This document shows, piece after piece, positions 11,619 through 26,690 of a stretch of 64,000 nt of DNA. The translations under genes and the position numbers were made by a program. How positions within the stretch are numbered: position 1 is the first letter of the stretch; the number at the start of each line of letters is the position of its first letter. This DNA is from Eutypa lata. Taxonomy: Eukaryota > Ascomycota > Sordariomycetes > Xylariales > Diatrypaceae. Below the pieces are notes generated by a model, which searched no databases, was not told the DNA's origin, and saw only the letters and a program-made list of their open reading frames with translations. The stretch spans positions 1,178,001 to 1,242,000 of the forward strand of contig JAKULF010000003.1 of NCBI GenBank assembly GCA_022661535.1, written 5' to 3'.

Positions 11619-13514
11619 ATGGCGACAAATAATATGCACAACTTGACGACATTGATTAAACGGTGAGCAGCTACTATTCCCCCCCTTTTTTTTTACCACG
11701 CAGACACTATGCCTTCTGTTCACCATGTCTAGCCTACTAGTATCTCCTGGGGGTATTCAACACTTTACTGATATCATAACTAGGCTCGAAGCGGCCACGA
11801 GCCGTCTAGAAGACATTGCATCGTCGACAGACGAGCTCCCTCAAGCTGTTCCCTCCCTCTCGCACCCGATCTCTTCGCCTCCTCACGTCTCCGGCACTGG
11901 TAGCCCTGCGCCACTGCCGCCCGTCTCGACGCCTGCACCTCCCGCGCCCCCAGCCCCGAAAGCAGCCTCCGAGCCTCTGCCCGAGTCCATTGAAGATTTC
12001 GACGCCTTCATCAGCCAGTCCGTCGACAAGTATGTCCAGGCCAGCAACAAGCTCGGGGGCTTGATCTCGGAGCAGGCCTCCAAGGTCCTCGAGGGCTTCC
12101 AGCAGCAGCGCCGGTTCCTGCTGATAACCACGAAGGCGAAGAAGCCCGACGTCTACGGGTCCGACGCCCCCGTCTACCAGGACCTCATCAAGCCCATAAA
12201 CGAGGCCCTCATGGCCGTGAACAGCATCAAGGAGTCGAACCGCGGCGCCCCCGTCTTCTCCCAGCTGAGCGCCGTCGCCGAGGGTATAATGGTTCTCGCC
12301 TGGGTCACGGTGGAAAATAAGCCATTCAAGCATGTCGAGGAGTCCCTGGCGTCCGCCCAGTTCTTCGGGAACAGGGTCATGAAGGAGCACAAGGACAAGG
12401 ACCCCGAGCAGATCGAGTGGATCCAGAGCTTCTACCAGGTATTCCGCGACCTCACCGACTACGTGAAGCAGCATTTCCCCGGCGGCATCCCCTGGAACCC
12501 GAGGGGCCCACCCGCGACTGAGGTCCGAAAGGCTATCAATGCGCAAGGTTCCGCTACGGCTTCGGCACCCCCTCCGCCGCCACCTCCTGCCGGCGGTCTT
12601 CCCCCACCCCCGCCGCCTCCGGGCCCGCCCCCGGTTCTGCAGATCAAGGAGCATGCCGCCCCTGCCGCCGAGCCCGCTAGCGGCTTGAATGCAGTGTTCA
12701 GCGAGCTAAATAAAGGGTCGGACGTGACGAAGGGTCTACGCAAGGTCGACAAGTCGCAGATGACACACAAGAATCCTTCGCTACGCGCTAGCTCTACCGT
12801 TTCCGACCACGACTCGTCGATACGGGGGAAGAGCCCCGCCCCCGGCAAGAAGCCCAAGCCTGAGAGTATGCGGGTTAAGAAGCCGCCGAAGAAAGAGCTT
12901 GATGGCAACAAGTGGACTATTGTAAGTTTTTCTCTTTATTGTTCCTCTCCCCTCTATCTTCCCTAGACTCGCACTACTACTATCACTACAAGCTCTACGA
13001 AACCCTTCCCACCTTCTCAGCAAAGCTCACACGCTAATTTCCACTTCTTTCCTTTTCCCCCGAAATTTAGGAGAACTACGAGAAGCACCCGGAGCCGATC
13101 GAGATCGAGGCGTCGATGGCGCACTCGATCCTGATCAGCCGGTGCAGCAACACGACGGTGATCGTCAAGGGCAAGGCGAACGCGGTGACGATCGAGAACA
13201 CGGCGCGGCTGTCGCTGGTGGTGGACTCGCTGGTGTCGACGGTGGACGTGGTCAAGTCGTCCAACTTCGCGCTGCAGGTGCTCGGCGCCCTGCCCACCAT
13301 CATGCTCGACCAGCTCGACGGCGCCCAGGTCTACCTCAGCCAGGAGAGCAGCGGCACCCGCATCTTCTCCTCCAAGTCCGCCGGCATCAACCTCAACGTC
13401 ATCGCCGGCCCCGACGACGACTACCGCGAGCTCCCCCTCCCCTTCCAGATCTGCTCCTACTACGACGAGGAGAAGGGCGACGTCGTCAACGAGATCGTCG
13501 ATCACGCCGGTTAA
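11619..13514 (+). CDS. CAP1: Adenylyl cyclase-associated protein (CAP/Srv2)
   Basis: Exons 11619-11662, 11784-12921 and 13071-13514 join to 541 aa. The short first exon encodes MATNNMHNLTTLIK and the junction gives KRLEAATSRLEDIA, the conserved N-terminal coiled-coil that binds adenylyl cyclase in yeast. Next come a helical folded domain (about residues 70-250), a polyproline segment (about 285-310, runs of 7 Pro) that should bind profilin or SH3 partners, a WH2-like actin-binding stretch with KGLRKVDKSQMTHK, and the C-terminal beta-helical CARP domain ending in VVNEIVDHAG. CARP recycles ADP-actin monomers. The protein links cAMP/Ras signalling to cortical actin turnover. The domain set and length are normal. 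The first intron is 121 bp. Confidence 0.95.
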
Positions 13515-14182
13515 ATACATCCAATCAGGTCTACGCAGGCAGGCAGGCGTGTTTCGTGTGGCTTTGGAGACGCCCCCCTTCCCCTCTACCCATCCATCCA
13601 TCCATCCATCCTCTTCCTCATTTTCTCAATGATTCGTTACAAGAATGCAAAAGCCTCTAGTAGCGATGTAGTTATCAGACCGGACAAGCGGCCGACACTA
13701 CGTTGTGTAGGATTACGTGTTTAGGTAGGATCTATCTAAGAGAATACAGAAAAGGGGGTGAATGGCGGGAAATGCGGCCGCTTCTGAGATCAGGTAGATA
13801 GATACGCTACGTGTACAGTAGAGTTTAGAAAAGAGGCCCCGAGTTGTCCGGCCTGCTTGTCTATCTGTCTATCTGTCTGCTCTTAGCTACCTACCCAGTT
13901 GTACCACATGTATGCATGCATACCTACATAAACAAATAAAGCAATGGTATCTGCAAGATATAAGAAATAGTAATACATTATGTATGTTTACATACCTATG
14001 TAGGTACGTAGGCAGTGATATTAGGCTTTGGTTAAACACGTGCGTAGTAATCACTTGTTTTGCATCGGGCATACATGAACGTATAGTTCGTTGGTAATAA
14101 TATCCTGCTTTTTTTCCCTTTCTTTCTTTCTTTCTTTCTAGTTAGAGGCTTAATTAAACCCATACCGTTAACACCATCGTAA

Positions 14183-14198
14183 TGCCCCCCCCCCCCCC
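14183..14198. repeat. Poly-C tract
   Basis: An uninterrupted run of cytosines. Its true length may be uncertain because homopolymers are error-prone in sequencing. Confidence 0.6.
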
Positions 14199-14426
14199 CT
14201 TCTCTCTTTCCTTTCTCCTTCAATCTACTCTAGTATCTTGTTCATATAAAATGTTACAATAAACAAGGAGGTGATCAATTCCCCCCAAAAATCTATTGTG
14301 GGGTGGCCATCGAAATATCCCAACGAACCCCAAGTTCTTCGCTAAATATATGCCTTAACCCCCACCCCGTCTCCCGCCCATCGATCGATCACGACTACTC
14401 TGCTGCTATCTACATGTGCCGTGCCG

Positions 14427-14450
14427 TCTCGTCTCGTCTCGTCTCGTCTC
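14427..14450. repeat. CTCGT pentanucleotide repeat
   Basis: Four to five tandem CTCGT units just downstream of the carnitine acetyltransferase stop codon. Confidence 0.7.
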
Positions 14451-14486
14451 GCTTCCTCTCGACCTACTACTTGCTTGTAGTACGTT

Positions 14487-16562
14487 TTACAGCTTCGCCT
14501 TGGGCGCCTCGAGGGTCGGGAGCAGGAGGTCGCGGATGTCGTCGGCAGCCTCCCGCAGGTAATGGCTCATCTTCTGGCAGCCGAGGCCCTTGGACACGAT
14601 GTTGAAATTGAGGCTGCGCGAGCCAAACAGTCAGCATCTTCCTCAATTACATCTTGGGAAAACAGGGAGCGAATAGGGGATAAAAAAAGGAGTTGGGTTG
14701 AAAATCCAAAAAAGAAAGAAGAATAAAAGGGAGGCAGGGGAAGTGGAAAAGGAGGGGTATCTGGTTACCTATTCTCATTGATCATATACGCGATACCGAA
14801 CCCTTGATCGATGACCTGGCTCCACCCATACCCGTTGAAGTACTCGGAGCTCAGCTGGCTGGTAGACAGGAACCAGGACGTGCTGTAGCCGTAGGCGGGG
14901 TCCTTGTATATGGCGGGGAGGTCCTCTCCGGGCTCCAGGAGGCGCTTGAGGCCGAAGAGGTGGCGGTCGACGCCCTTACCCTCCGACGCCGCCGAGATGT
15001 ACTCGATGTGGGCGGCAGCCGCCTTACGGAACAGCTCGACCCTGTCGGAGTCGGCGGCGGCAGAGTCCGCCATCGCGCTGCAGAAGGCCACGCTATCGTC
15101 CGACACGCTGCGGCACGTCTCGGTGCGGCCGAGCTGGAACCGGCGCGTGGCGGCCGACTCGTACGTGGGGCGGTTCCGGCCGTGCATCTTGTGGTACGCG
15201 AGCTGGATCACCAGCTGCACGTAGGCGTCGGGCGAGGTGCGGAACTTCTTGATGAGGCCCTTGCCGTAGCCCTGGTACGCCTGGACGGCGAGCTCGTGCT
15301 GGCCGATGACGGCGCCGAAGTCGCGGGTGGCGCGGTCGATCTCGGCCTGCACCTCGGCCGTGACCTCGAACTTGACGGGGGCGGGATCCGCCAGGTTCGA
15401 CCGCACGGCCGGGTCGCTGAGGTCCGCCAGCTTGTTCCCGAAGATCACCTCGTTCACGTAGTCGTTGAGCCGGTGCGTCGGCGTCCCGTCCATCATGCTG
15501 TGCTCCCCCAGGAACCCCGACGTCCCGTTGTCGTTCACGACGAACTGCAGCGGCTTGTCGTACCACCGGTTCTGCCCGTCGCCGTGCCAGTACTGGCGCG
15601 CGCGCTCCTCGAGCGTCACGGGCGCCGCGTCGTCGAGGCACACGACGAACGAAGCCGACTCGACCGCCTCGAGCGCCGCCGCGTTCTTGGGCGACGCATC
15701 CAAGAGCACCTGGCGCGCATCGGTCCACACGTCCCTATTCTCGGAGGTCAGGGCGCCGACGGCGGGCGCGCGCTGCGCCGTGGCGAGCTCGTAGACGCGG
15801 GCGAACTGGGCCTCGAGCTCGGACGCGTTCAGCTGCTTGCCGTCGACCTCGTGGGGGATCTTGAAGAACTGGTTCTTGCGGACGGCGAGGATGTGCTTGT
15901 GCTTCTGCTCGGCGGGGTCGTACTTGACGGGGTGGTCGGCGGGGCGGGCCGGCACGCGGCAGGCGTTGAACATCCACTGGTAGCTGTCCATGCAGATGGG
16001 CAGCTTGCGCATGTACTCGGGCTCGAGGGTGCCGGCGTCGACCTGGGCCTTGAACTCGAGGGCGGCGCGGGCGAGGGCGGCGGCGCGCTTGGCCGGGTCC
16101 CGGCGCCGCCGGTCGTCGCGGTGCGAGTAGAAGTAGCTGACGTAGGGGACGACCGGGTCGCGGTAGCTCAGGTAGGCGGCGTCGTTCCACCACTCGTATA
16201 TCCAGTTCCGCACCGCGGGGTCCTCGCGCCGCGCCACCAGCTTCTCCTGCAGCCGCCGCCCCACGCCCCCCGGCCGCACGAACTCCTCCACCGCCTTCTT
16301 GCTCGTGTCGTACTCGGCCGCGCTCAGGAGCGGGTGCAGGCTCTTGACGTAGCGGGCGGCGGTCTCTTCGAGCGTCGGGACGGGGAGGCGCGGTAGCGAT
16401 TCCTGGAACCGGAGCATCGGGCCTTTGGACTTGTCCTCCGCATAGCCTGAGATACCTCGTTGTAAGTGTGCCATCCCGGTAGTTACATGCGCTTCGATAG
16501 GGAGCGGAAGAAACCTTACCTGCAGGGAGAGAGCTATTGCTCCTTTTCGCGGCTGGCGCCAT
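14487..16562 (-). CDS. CAT2: Carnitine O-acetyltransferase, peroxisomal/mitochondrial type
   Basis: Exons 16520-16562, 14769-16446 and 14487-14613 join in phase to 615 aa. The enzyme moves acetyl groups between CoA and carnitine so that acetyl units can cross organelle membranes, a need during growth on fatty acids or acetate. The N-terminal block GYAEDKSKGPMLRFQESLP is typical. The catalytic His lies in GFLGEHSMMDGTPTHRLNDY. The last exon begins in INENSLNFNI and ends in PKAKL, so the final tripeptide AKL is a classical PTS1 peroxisome signal. Intron 1 is set by phase and removes a CTCAG-ending intron. The short spliced N-terminus MAPAAKRSNSSLPAG is basic and has no acidic residue. The gene is extremely GC-rich and opens a 530-codon false frame on the plus strand. 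Confidence 0.95.
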
Positions 16563-18167
16563 TTGTATAGTTTGTAGCTATGTAGCAAGTCGCATTGGTA
16601 AGCATGTGACAATTTCAGAGATTATTCATGCGACTAGGGAGAGAAAGAGAGAGAGAGAGAGCACAACATACAGGTAATATTCGAGATGGTCTCGCTACTG
16701 CTGCTGTTGTTGTTGTTGTTGTCGTACTAAGTGCGGTAACCCGTGGCCGACTTTTTACTAGAGACCTCAACATCCCAGCGACTCTGAAGGTGGAAAAGCT
16801 GTGTAAGGAGAAGAAAGGACGAGTAGGTAGTTAGCGGTTTCAAAGGAGGGTCTGGTAGCTCGGAGGTATGGCGGCAGCAGCTGCTTCTAAAAAGGTCCAA
16901 CTTCTGCCGCGGTTGAAGGGTAAAAGAGAATGGAGACCAGTGGGCCGGCTTTTGGATGGTTTCCAGTTAGTTATGCCGGTAACAGGCACATGCACGTAAC
17001 GCTTTACCAGGTATAGAAGTTCAGTCAGACTTGTAATATGTAAGTTTAAATAAGGTCAATCTGTAGTACCTAGTTGGTTTACTTCGTATACACATACGAT
17101 ACTGATCAATGTCTATGATATTTAATATTTAGCATCTAATTCTCTATCATACATAATACCTCATACTTAATATGTCGGTATTTCCCGCTTCCAGGGCACA
17201 TAAATGACCTCAGATATGCATGCAAGGAATTGGGAATTATAGATACGTACCGAGATAGCCGTTAGACCGATAACATCAATCCGGGGAGATCATGTGGACA
17301 CAATTCTTACGGTTTAGGTAATCTACCCGGATGCCGGGGTACCTATGGAAGCTTGGAGCCTGGGAGCTTTGGAGCTTTTGAAAGGGTCTCGGTCCATTTA
17401 GAAGCTGTATCCAGTAAAACCCCTTCGATGCCGAGGTCCAAATGGGTCCTCATTCTTCCAAGGTTCTCTTAAGCCGCAAGTGATAATCGATTGGAATCCA
17501 CTCACTCGTCCGCTAATACGGATCAATCTAGCTAACCCACTTCGGAACAAAGGGCCCTTGCTTATTTAGTAGCTTATGACGACTTGTCAATGCTTGGAGG
17601 GGCTTGTCCTGTTCATATTCACATGCTAATGGATTGATATTTGTTATTTCTCTTGGCTTGCTGTCAAGAGGCTGGTTGGCATTATTCATACAAGAGATAA
17701 AATAGAGTAAAACATAATTTGGCCAAAAACTTGTATAGTATCACCTACGTAGATACTTAACTCGTGCGCATTTGAGAAGGCCTGGATAGCATGGTAAATA
17801 GGTCGAGGTTTCATATTATCATATTATAGTTCATCGCATGTCACCTTATCCAAGGGCTAGTTAGGACAAACCCTACGAAGTATTCATATAGAAGTTCCTT
17901 CTCACAGTCCTAGGATCTGTGCAATATTAAGGGGTGTCAATCAATCAATCATAGAGCCTACGTAGGGCTTAATTGGGAAGACTTCATCTCATTATATGCT
18001 TAGGTGCAACATCATGCCCTAACCAGTGACAGGATATCACATCATGTAGCTATGCCTACAAAACCCAGAGATGCGCAAGCAAGCCACCACAGCCCAAGAA
18101 CGCCCTCTCGTAACCTCCTACCTCTCTCTCGTTACAAGACGTCGAGCTCATAATTGTGTAACAGAAC
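16563..18167. other. Intergenic region, 1.6 kb
   Basis: Promoter side of the carnitine acetyltransferase and 3' side of MCM3. It has a GA run near 16640-16660 and a GTT run near 16699-16720 close to the acetyltransferase start. No coding region or RNA gene recognised. Confidence 0.5.
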
Positions 18168-21065
<2,898 letters not shown>

Positions 21066-21515
21066 GATGCCTCACCGTGTTGCTGACAGCAACCTTTAAT
21101 TCCGAATCTGAAGAGACAACAAATGGCTGCTTTTGACGTGTATAGAACTGGACCTAATTAGTCGAGATTGTGAATTTGCGTAGGCAAGAAGAGAATTATT
21201 ACGATTGTAGAAAGTGGGATCCCCACCGCTCATCCTCCATTAATCACCTTAATCACGGCTTTCTGGTCCCTAGGGAAACCGCTTTTTCGCGTTTCGCGTC
21301 ACGCGTTAAGTGGCACTAGGCCTTTTCGGGCTTATCGGCCATTTTCAGGGGTTATACTATTAAGCGATAGGCGGGCTTAACTTAGTGGGCAGGTGGGGTG
21401 TAGAACACCCATCATGGACATCCATATCAACTACCATACGAAGTACTACCCACTGCCATTGTCAGCGGCATTAAAAGACATGCGATTGTCATCATTACAC
21501 TTTCTTTTAATAGCC
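21066..21515. other. Intergenic: MCM3 promoter and 3' end of SDR gene
   Basis: 450 bp. Apart from the ACGCGT/TTTCGCGT sites nothing specific is seen. Confidence 0.5.
21301..21306. promoter_or_regulatory. MluI cell-cycle box (MCB) upstream of MCM3
   Basis: ACGCGT lies 236 bp upstream of the MCM3 start codon, next to TTTCGCGT at 21292-21299. MBF-type Swi6/Mbp1 factors bind ACGCGT in yeasts and drive G1/S genes including MCMs. Function here is inferred from position and motif. Confidence 0.55.
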
Positions 21516-22581
21516 TCAGTATACGCTATTAGTCACCGCCAGCCTGCCTCCGTCGTTAACAAGAATAAGACCATTACAGAAGGAACCCGCCCTGCTAGCA
21601 AGATACAGCAAACTACCACCCATCTCCTCGTCGCCGCCGAATCGACGAGATGGGATGTATCGCTTGTCATCGATGCTCTCTGTACTTGGATCTCTACCCG
21701 CGATCATGTCATCGGCCATCTCAGATGGGAAAACTAAACCATTCCATTTATATAAGCCGGTGCATACACGCTCTTAGACTGTTCAACTTACAACCAGGCG
21801 CCAGAGCGTTCACTCTTATTTCATAGGGCGCAAGATTCGTGCTGGCTTGCTTAGCAAGATGCGCTATAGCGGATTTGCTGCCACCATATCCGGGCGCTGT
21901 GAACCCGTCTCGGGTGTAGGCACCAACGCTACTGTTGATGATGACCTGACTCGGGATCGATGGGACGTTGCTGCCTTCCTTAAGAGGCGCACCAAAGCCT
22001 CCCTTCAGGGCGTTCTTGTTGCCTGTGTCCAGCTAAGCTAGGATTCTTGTTGAGGATAGGCCTAACAAGCCCGTTGAACTTACCTGCATCAAGCAGCTCC
22101 AGGAAAGCCAGCAAGGTGAAATATGCACCGGTGACATTGACGTGGAAGGCAGCTGTGAAGTTATCCATTGAGACATCTTCGAACATGCTCTTACGGAGTT
22201 GTTGAATAGTGGAGCCAGGGTCGAAGCTATTCACAGGTCCCAAGATCCCTGAGTTGGCTACTACCAAGTTAACATAGCCTGTATCCTTGGTGATAGTGTC
22301 CACAGCGGCCTGCAGTGATTCTTTAGCAGTTACATCACACTCCAGCGGAATGAGGCTTTCATGTTGAGCTGCTGCTTTCTCCAGGGCGATTTTTCTCCTC
22401 CCGAGTATGTAGACTTTCTTCGCCCCAGCTGCTGCCAAAGCCTTGGCCATCATGAATCCAATGCCTTAGAAAATAATCAGAACAAGCTCAATTCTAAGCA
22501 TAGAAGAGGAGTCTTACCAGTGGCACCGCCGGTGATGACGGCTACCATGCCATCAACTCGAAATAAGCCTGAAACATCCAT
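21516..22581 (-). CDS. Short-chain dehydrogenase/reductase (classical SDR)
   Basis: Exons 22518-22581, 22084-22464, 21792-22022 and 21516-21733 join in phase to 297 aa, the usual length for a classical SDR. The NAD(P)-binding motif TGGATGIGF spans the first intron (residues about 17-25). VANSGIL takes the place of the NAG motif. The catalytic Ser is in INSSVGAY and the Tyr and Lys in PGYGGSKSA (Y-x3-K). VNALAPGFFPSEM follows, then a C-terminal IDDKRYIPSRRFG segment as in fungal polyol and ketone reductases. All catalytic residues are present, so it should be active on an alcohol or ketone; the substrate is unknown. It is the first gene of the accessory block that runs to about 37 kb. Confidence 0.9.
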
Positions 22582-23534
22582 GATATATATTAAGGGCAAC
22601 TACTTATCTAGGGTCTTAGAGAAAAGCAACTCATCCAGTGACAATTCAAATCCTATAATCAGAAACAAGCTATAGGTTTCCTTATTTAAGCTATAAAGTG
22701 AGCCGGAGCTTGTTCGTTTTAAGCCCGTTATTGCCGGTATTCCCACTAGCAAACTGCACCTAACAGAACATATACTCGGAGATTGAAAGGCGAACGCGGG
22801 TTCAGAGACTTAAAATTAGGACTTAACATACAAATCGGCGATTCTGGTCTTGGCCCATCGGCGTTTTGAGCTGCAGGGAACTTCTTCAGATCTCAAATGC
22901 AGACTATGGGATGAGAACAGTGTAGTTAAATAGATGTCTAGCTGCTGCCAAATCAAGCTATATTACGCCACGAGATATTTGAGACTATCAAATTCGGATA
23001 AGTATGTTTAGTAAGTAATAATTAGTATTAATTAGTTTTATATTAAATAGTATAGTGTCCAGCTTATTCCAGCTTTGAAGTATCATGATAATAACCTTTG
23101 CTTATTATGATAGTCTATTTATATAAATCGTATACGGGCTTTATACTGATAAGTATACTATACCACGATAATTAATCCTATCACATAGGTTGATCTGAGA
23201 TACACCACCAAATCACTCTCAATTAGTATGACTTCGTCTCGATAAACCTAATTATTTTTGATCGCGATTAGCAGTGAATTTGCATCAACTCAATTTAACA
23301 AACTCGAGTGAACTTTATACTTCGAGGCCAGGGACAAACTACATGCATCGAGACATGGTTAATATGAGGTCTTCACATAAAATTGCTTATTAATCCTAGC
23401 CAAGGGCAATGTACTCTATAGCCCTCAATGTGAAGTCTTGCTCTAACACACTATAGATAATGATTTTACTACTACCACCCATGTTACCGTATACACATAT
23501 TAGGTCCTACGACAGGGAGACAAAATGATGCTTT
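22582..23534. other. AT-rich spacer
   Basis: Upstream of the SDR gene. The segment about 22975-23280 is strongly AT-rich with many TA steps and no open frame, which may be decayed repeat DNA. No element ends found. Confidence 0.4.
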
Positions 23535-25062
23535 TCAGAAATCAGACTTCTCTACCACGACAACATGTTTGACGCAAATAGCAGAATTCGGACATGTGAG
23601 ACCAGTATTCGGCGGAGGAGAGTGACTGGGACCTATCTCGGTTGTCACCTGCGGCACCATCCGGGGGCAAACCATCCCTCTCTTGTCCGGCTCGCGGGAG
23701 AGTCGCTGCGCGTCAGCTTGCCACGGCGTTAGCGCTACGAACTCGTATCTGCGGCTTGGAGGCCCCCTCCTGCTATTCGAGGGTCTCGACGTCTTCTCAG
23801 AGTCGTCGCTGTCGTACAGCCCGGGCATCCCCGGGCAGCGCAGACCTGGTCTGACGCCCGGCGAAGGGTAGGGACCGGTTGTGGAGTCTGAGTTGTTGCG
23901 TGTGTGTTTGCTGCTGCTGCCTTTCTCGGCGTCGGTGGGACGCGAGTCGGAGTAATTCCGGTAGCCCCTGCTGGACTTGTGCAGGCGTCTCGACAGTGAC
24001 GGCATACACTTGGAGACCAGAGGTCGAAGAGTTGGTAAGCACGCGCAGAGCACACCCGAGCATAGCTCGGTTATGGACCAGCTTGAGCCCCCGATGTTAT
24101 CATACGTCTGGTCGCCTCCTTGCTGGAGGTATTTCATACGGATAACTGATATCGCGCAGGTGCTATGGGAAAAGACGCATTAGTGTCCAGGGTAGAGGAA
24201 ATCTGTTTCTCATGAAAAGAAAGGGGAAGCTCACAAGAAGCCTAAACTGAAGATGCCAACTAAAACGAGTTTCTCGGCTTTAGGCAAGCTTAGGTGGCCC
24301 AGTATCGGCATAGGCAGCACGAATATAACGATGTCCGTTGCAATGTTGCCAGCCGAGTTAATATACCATTCGAGAGGAACCGCTATGCACTTGGGATCGA
24401 GCGATCTATCCCAGAAACCAGCAACTGGTGTGCATATAAATATGCCAACGAGGACCTGCGAAAGACTCCAGGACCCGACAACGACCATGGCCACGATCAA
24501 CATAACCCGGATTCTTTCCACGGCCAGCACGCGATAGTACTGTGCTAGGAAGGTTATCTTGACGAAAAGCAACCCTAAGTTGTAAAAGGCGATGGACACG
24601 AAGAAATTCTTTCTATAATTAGCAGGACACTCCTACAATCGCTATATGTCTCTTACTTTGTAATAGTCCTGAAGTTCTCCTGGCGTTAGAGTCCATATGT
24701 GGGCGCCCAATCCATGACGGGTATCTGTCAATGTCGTTAGCTACCAGTATCTTGTCAGAGCGGTTTCGAGGATCATTACTTATGCATTGTGAAATGCCCG
24801 TCAGCCAGGCAAGTGCCTTGAAACATGTATCGTCAACTTTTGTCTACGAGCTATTATGAGAAGCAGATTCCTTAAAATAACTAACCAGCGCCACTAATAC
24901 CAAGAAATCATCCGTTCCGAGGTGTTTAAGCAGATAGTATCGGGTGTAGAAACGTAATCCGACAGCAATCGTAGCCAAGGGGCACACGAGGCACACGATG
25001 CCTACGACCACTTTACCCCCGTTGTCGTCGGGCAAGGAACCGCCCTCGCTAAAATCGTCCAT
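23535..25062 (-). CDS. SAT4/rhodopsin-like seven-helix membrane protein 1
   Basis: Exons 24886-25062, 24780-24843, 24657-24724, 24235-24608 and 23535-24162 join to 436 aa. Features of the fungal Rhodopsin_dom/SAT4 family appear in order: a first hydrophobic helix and RFYTRYYLLKHLGTDDFLVL, RHGLGAHIWTLTP after the second loop, AFYNLGLLFVKITFLAQYYR, a Cys-containing helix GIFICTPVAGFWD, INSAGNIATDIVIFVLPMP, GFFTCAISVIRMKYL, and DQTYDNIGGSSWSITELCSG with CLPTLRPLV. These proteins sit in the plasma membrane and resemble PTH11-type receptors, but no CFEM domain is present. The C-terminal 150 residues are polar and probably cytosolic. The junction of exons 1 and 2 is the least certain: it uses a GTTAGT donor and leaves helix 2 rather polar. 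Confidence 0.8.
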
Positions 25063-26690
25063 TCGCTAACGAACTGATCTGATCTGCTCTGTGGCGCGGC
25101 GTGGCAGCTCAAGTCTAGTATCTGGGTCGGCTCGCACAGACACGGTAGATAGATAAAAAACTTTGATTGTAGATAGATTTCCCGGTTCGACAGGTCGAGA
25201 CGGAAGATCAAAGACAAGACATGCAAGCACTTTGTCTTTATTACCTGGGCCGCTCCCCGATTATAATGGATCCTAACTGCGGAAATTTTCTGCGATAAAC
25301 TGGACAGACCCGGTGCGGCAGATTCACGTAGTATCCAATCTCGGTAGACGCTGCTCATTATCGCCCATCCTACCACACCCGGCTATACATGACTTGGACC
25401 ATTGGAGAGCTTTGTCATAGCGGAACGTGACACCGTCGCATCGTTTGCGCAATTGTTTAGTGTAAGCCCCCTCCAAGGTGCGCCGGGTTCTGCATGTTGT
25501 TTATTCACCCACCCAATCAGGGGAGGGCACATCCCTCCCTGTTACCAACGTTCGAGCTATAGCAGCCCAGCTAAGCACGGCTTGATTTGCCAGATTTTCT
25601 GCGATTGGAGGAGTGTGAACAAGCTCTTTTACAGCAGCGAGCGTGAAAATCAATCTTCCCGTGTGCACACGCATCGATAGGCCTGCATATGGGATGAACA
25701 GAAGCAAGCTTGGGTATCATTTCCCCGCATGTAACTTTCTATGTTGGTATCTGTGCTCATCGGATCTTCTAACGACGGTTACCGAAAACGTCCGCATGGT
25801 GCTGTTTGGGACGGGTTGTCGCTGTTAAAACCCTGAAGAGTGTGCTGTCAACTCGGACCCAAACGTCGTCATAATTGGTGATCTCTTGAACTGGCGGAAT
25901 GGCAGAGCCATCTGATCCTGCACGTAGAACTGTGCACCGGCCATCTGATCAAAGAATGGGGTGTGTCGGGACGTCTCTACAGCACTACGCGAAACATTTA
26001 GTATCACTAAAAAATAACCAAAAAGGTTCAATGAATGAGCGAGTGAATGGAGAAGGTAAAGTGTTCGGCGGCTATTGTAGGAACCGTCAGACTGGAAATT
26101 TGGAGGAATGTGAACAGTCTGATTATGCTCAAGGTCGAGGACGACTACGGCTATTCAATAGCATATCATAGGTATGCGAAGTGCATACAGGATGATATGC
26201 ATTCATGAGAGATCATGTTGTCTACGCTATCTGGCTATTCTATAAGTGCCCATTTGTAGTAGCGTGCTTGCGGTCGATGAAAAGGGGTTGATAATGTGAT
26301 TACATCTAAGTAGGCTGAGGGAGCATACTCGCCTTAGCATCTGAAAGAAGACAGTATAAGCACAAGGACCACTACTGGACTATGACCTGAATCTGGAGGC
26401 CTGAATGGTTACGACCCGCACTTCAATTTAGCATACCAAGTTCGTATCAATATATAACTTAAAGTAGTAACGCAGCAAGGGTATCTGAGAAACTGAATCG
26501 AAGTACGTAAAGAAGCAATATAAAAGCCACACTGCTGCGCCGGCTATGAATATCTAAAAGTAATACATAGGGGGAAGATGACATTTTAATCATTATAAGT
26601 CAATCCTGGAGACCAACACTGAAGCATATAGCATTCTCCCTGGCCCTACATCTAAGAAGCAGGGGACAACAGGCCCCGGGGGGTAGGGGT
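25063..26690. other. Intergenic region, 1.6 kb
   Basis: Spacer between the SAT4-like gene and the flavin monooxygenase. Short frames only, none with recognisable motifs or splice signals. Confidence 0.4.

Larger units (their letters stand above)
13515..14486. other. Convergent 3' intergenic region rich in simple repeats
   Basis: Lies between the ends of CAP and the carnitine acetyltransferase gene. It holds CATC units (about 13590-13610), TCTATCTG units (about 13858-13880), TTTC units (about 14116-14141), a poly-C run (about 14183-14198) and CTCGT units (about 14427-14450). No gene seen. Confidence 0.6.

Noticed and set aside
14804..16396. 530-codon open frame on the plus strand
   Set aside because: It is antisense to carnitine acetyltransferase and open only because of G/C-ending codons. 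Its translation is Val/Arg/Leu/Gly-rich without motifs.
16520..16612. Longer N-terminus of carnitine acetyltransferase starting near 16612
   Set aside because: That position is TTG, not ATG, and an in-frame stop lies just upstream. The extension also reads through intron 1.
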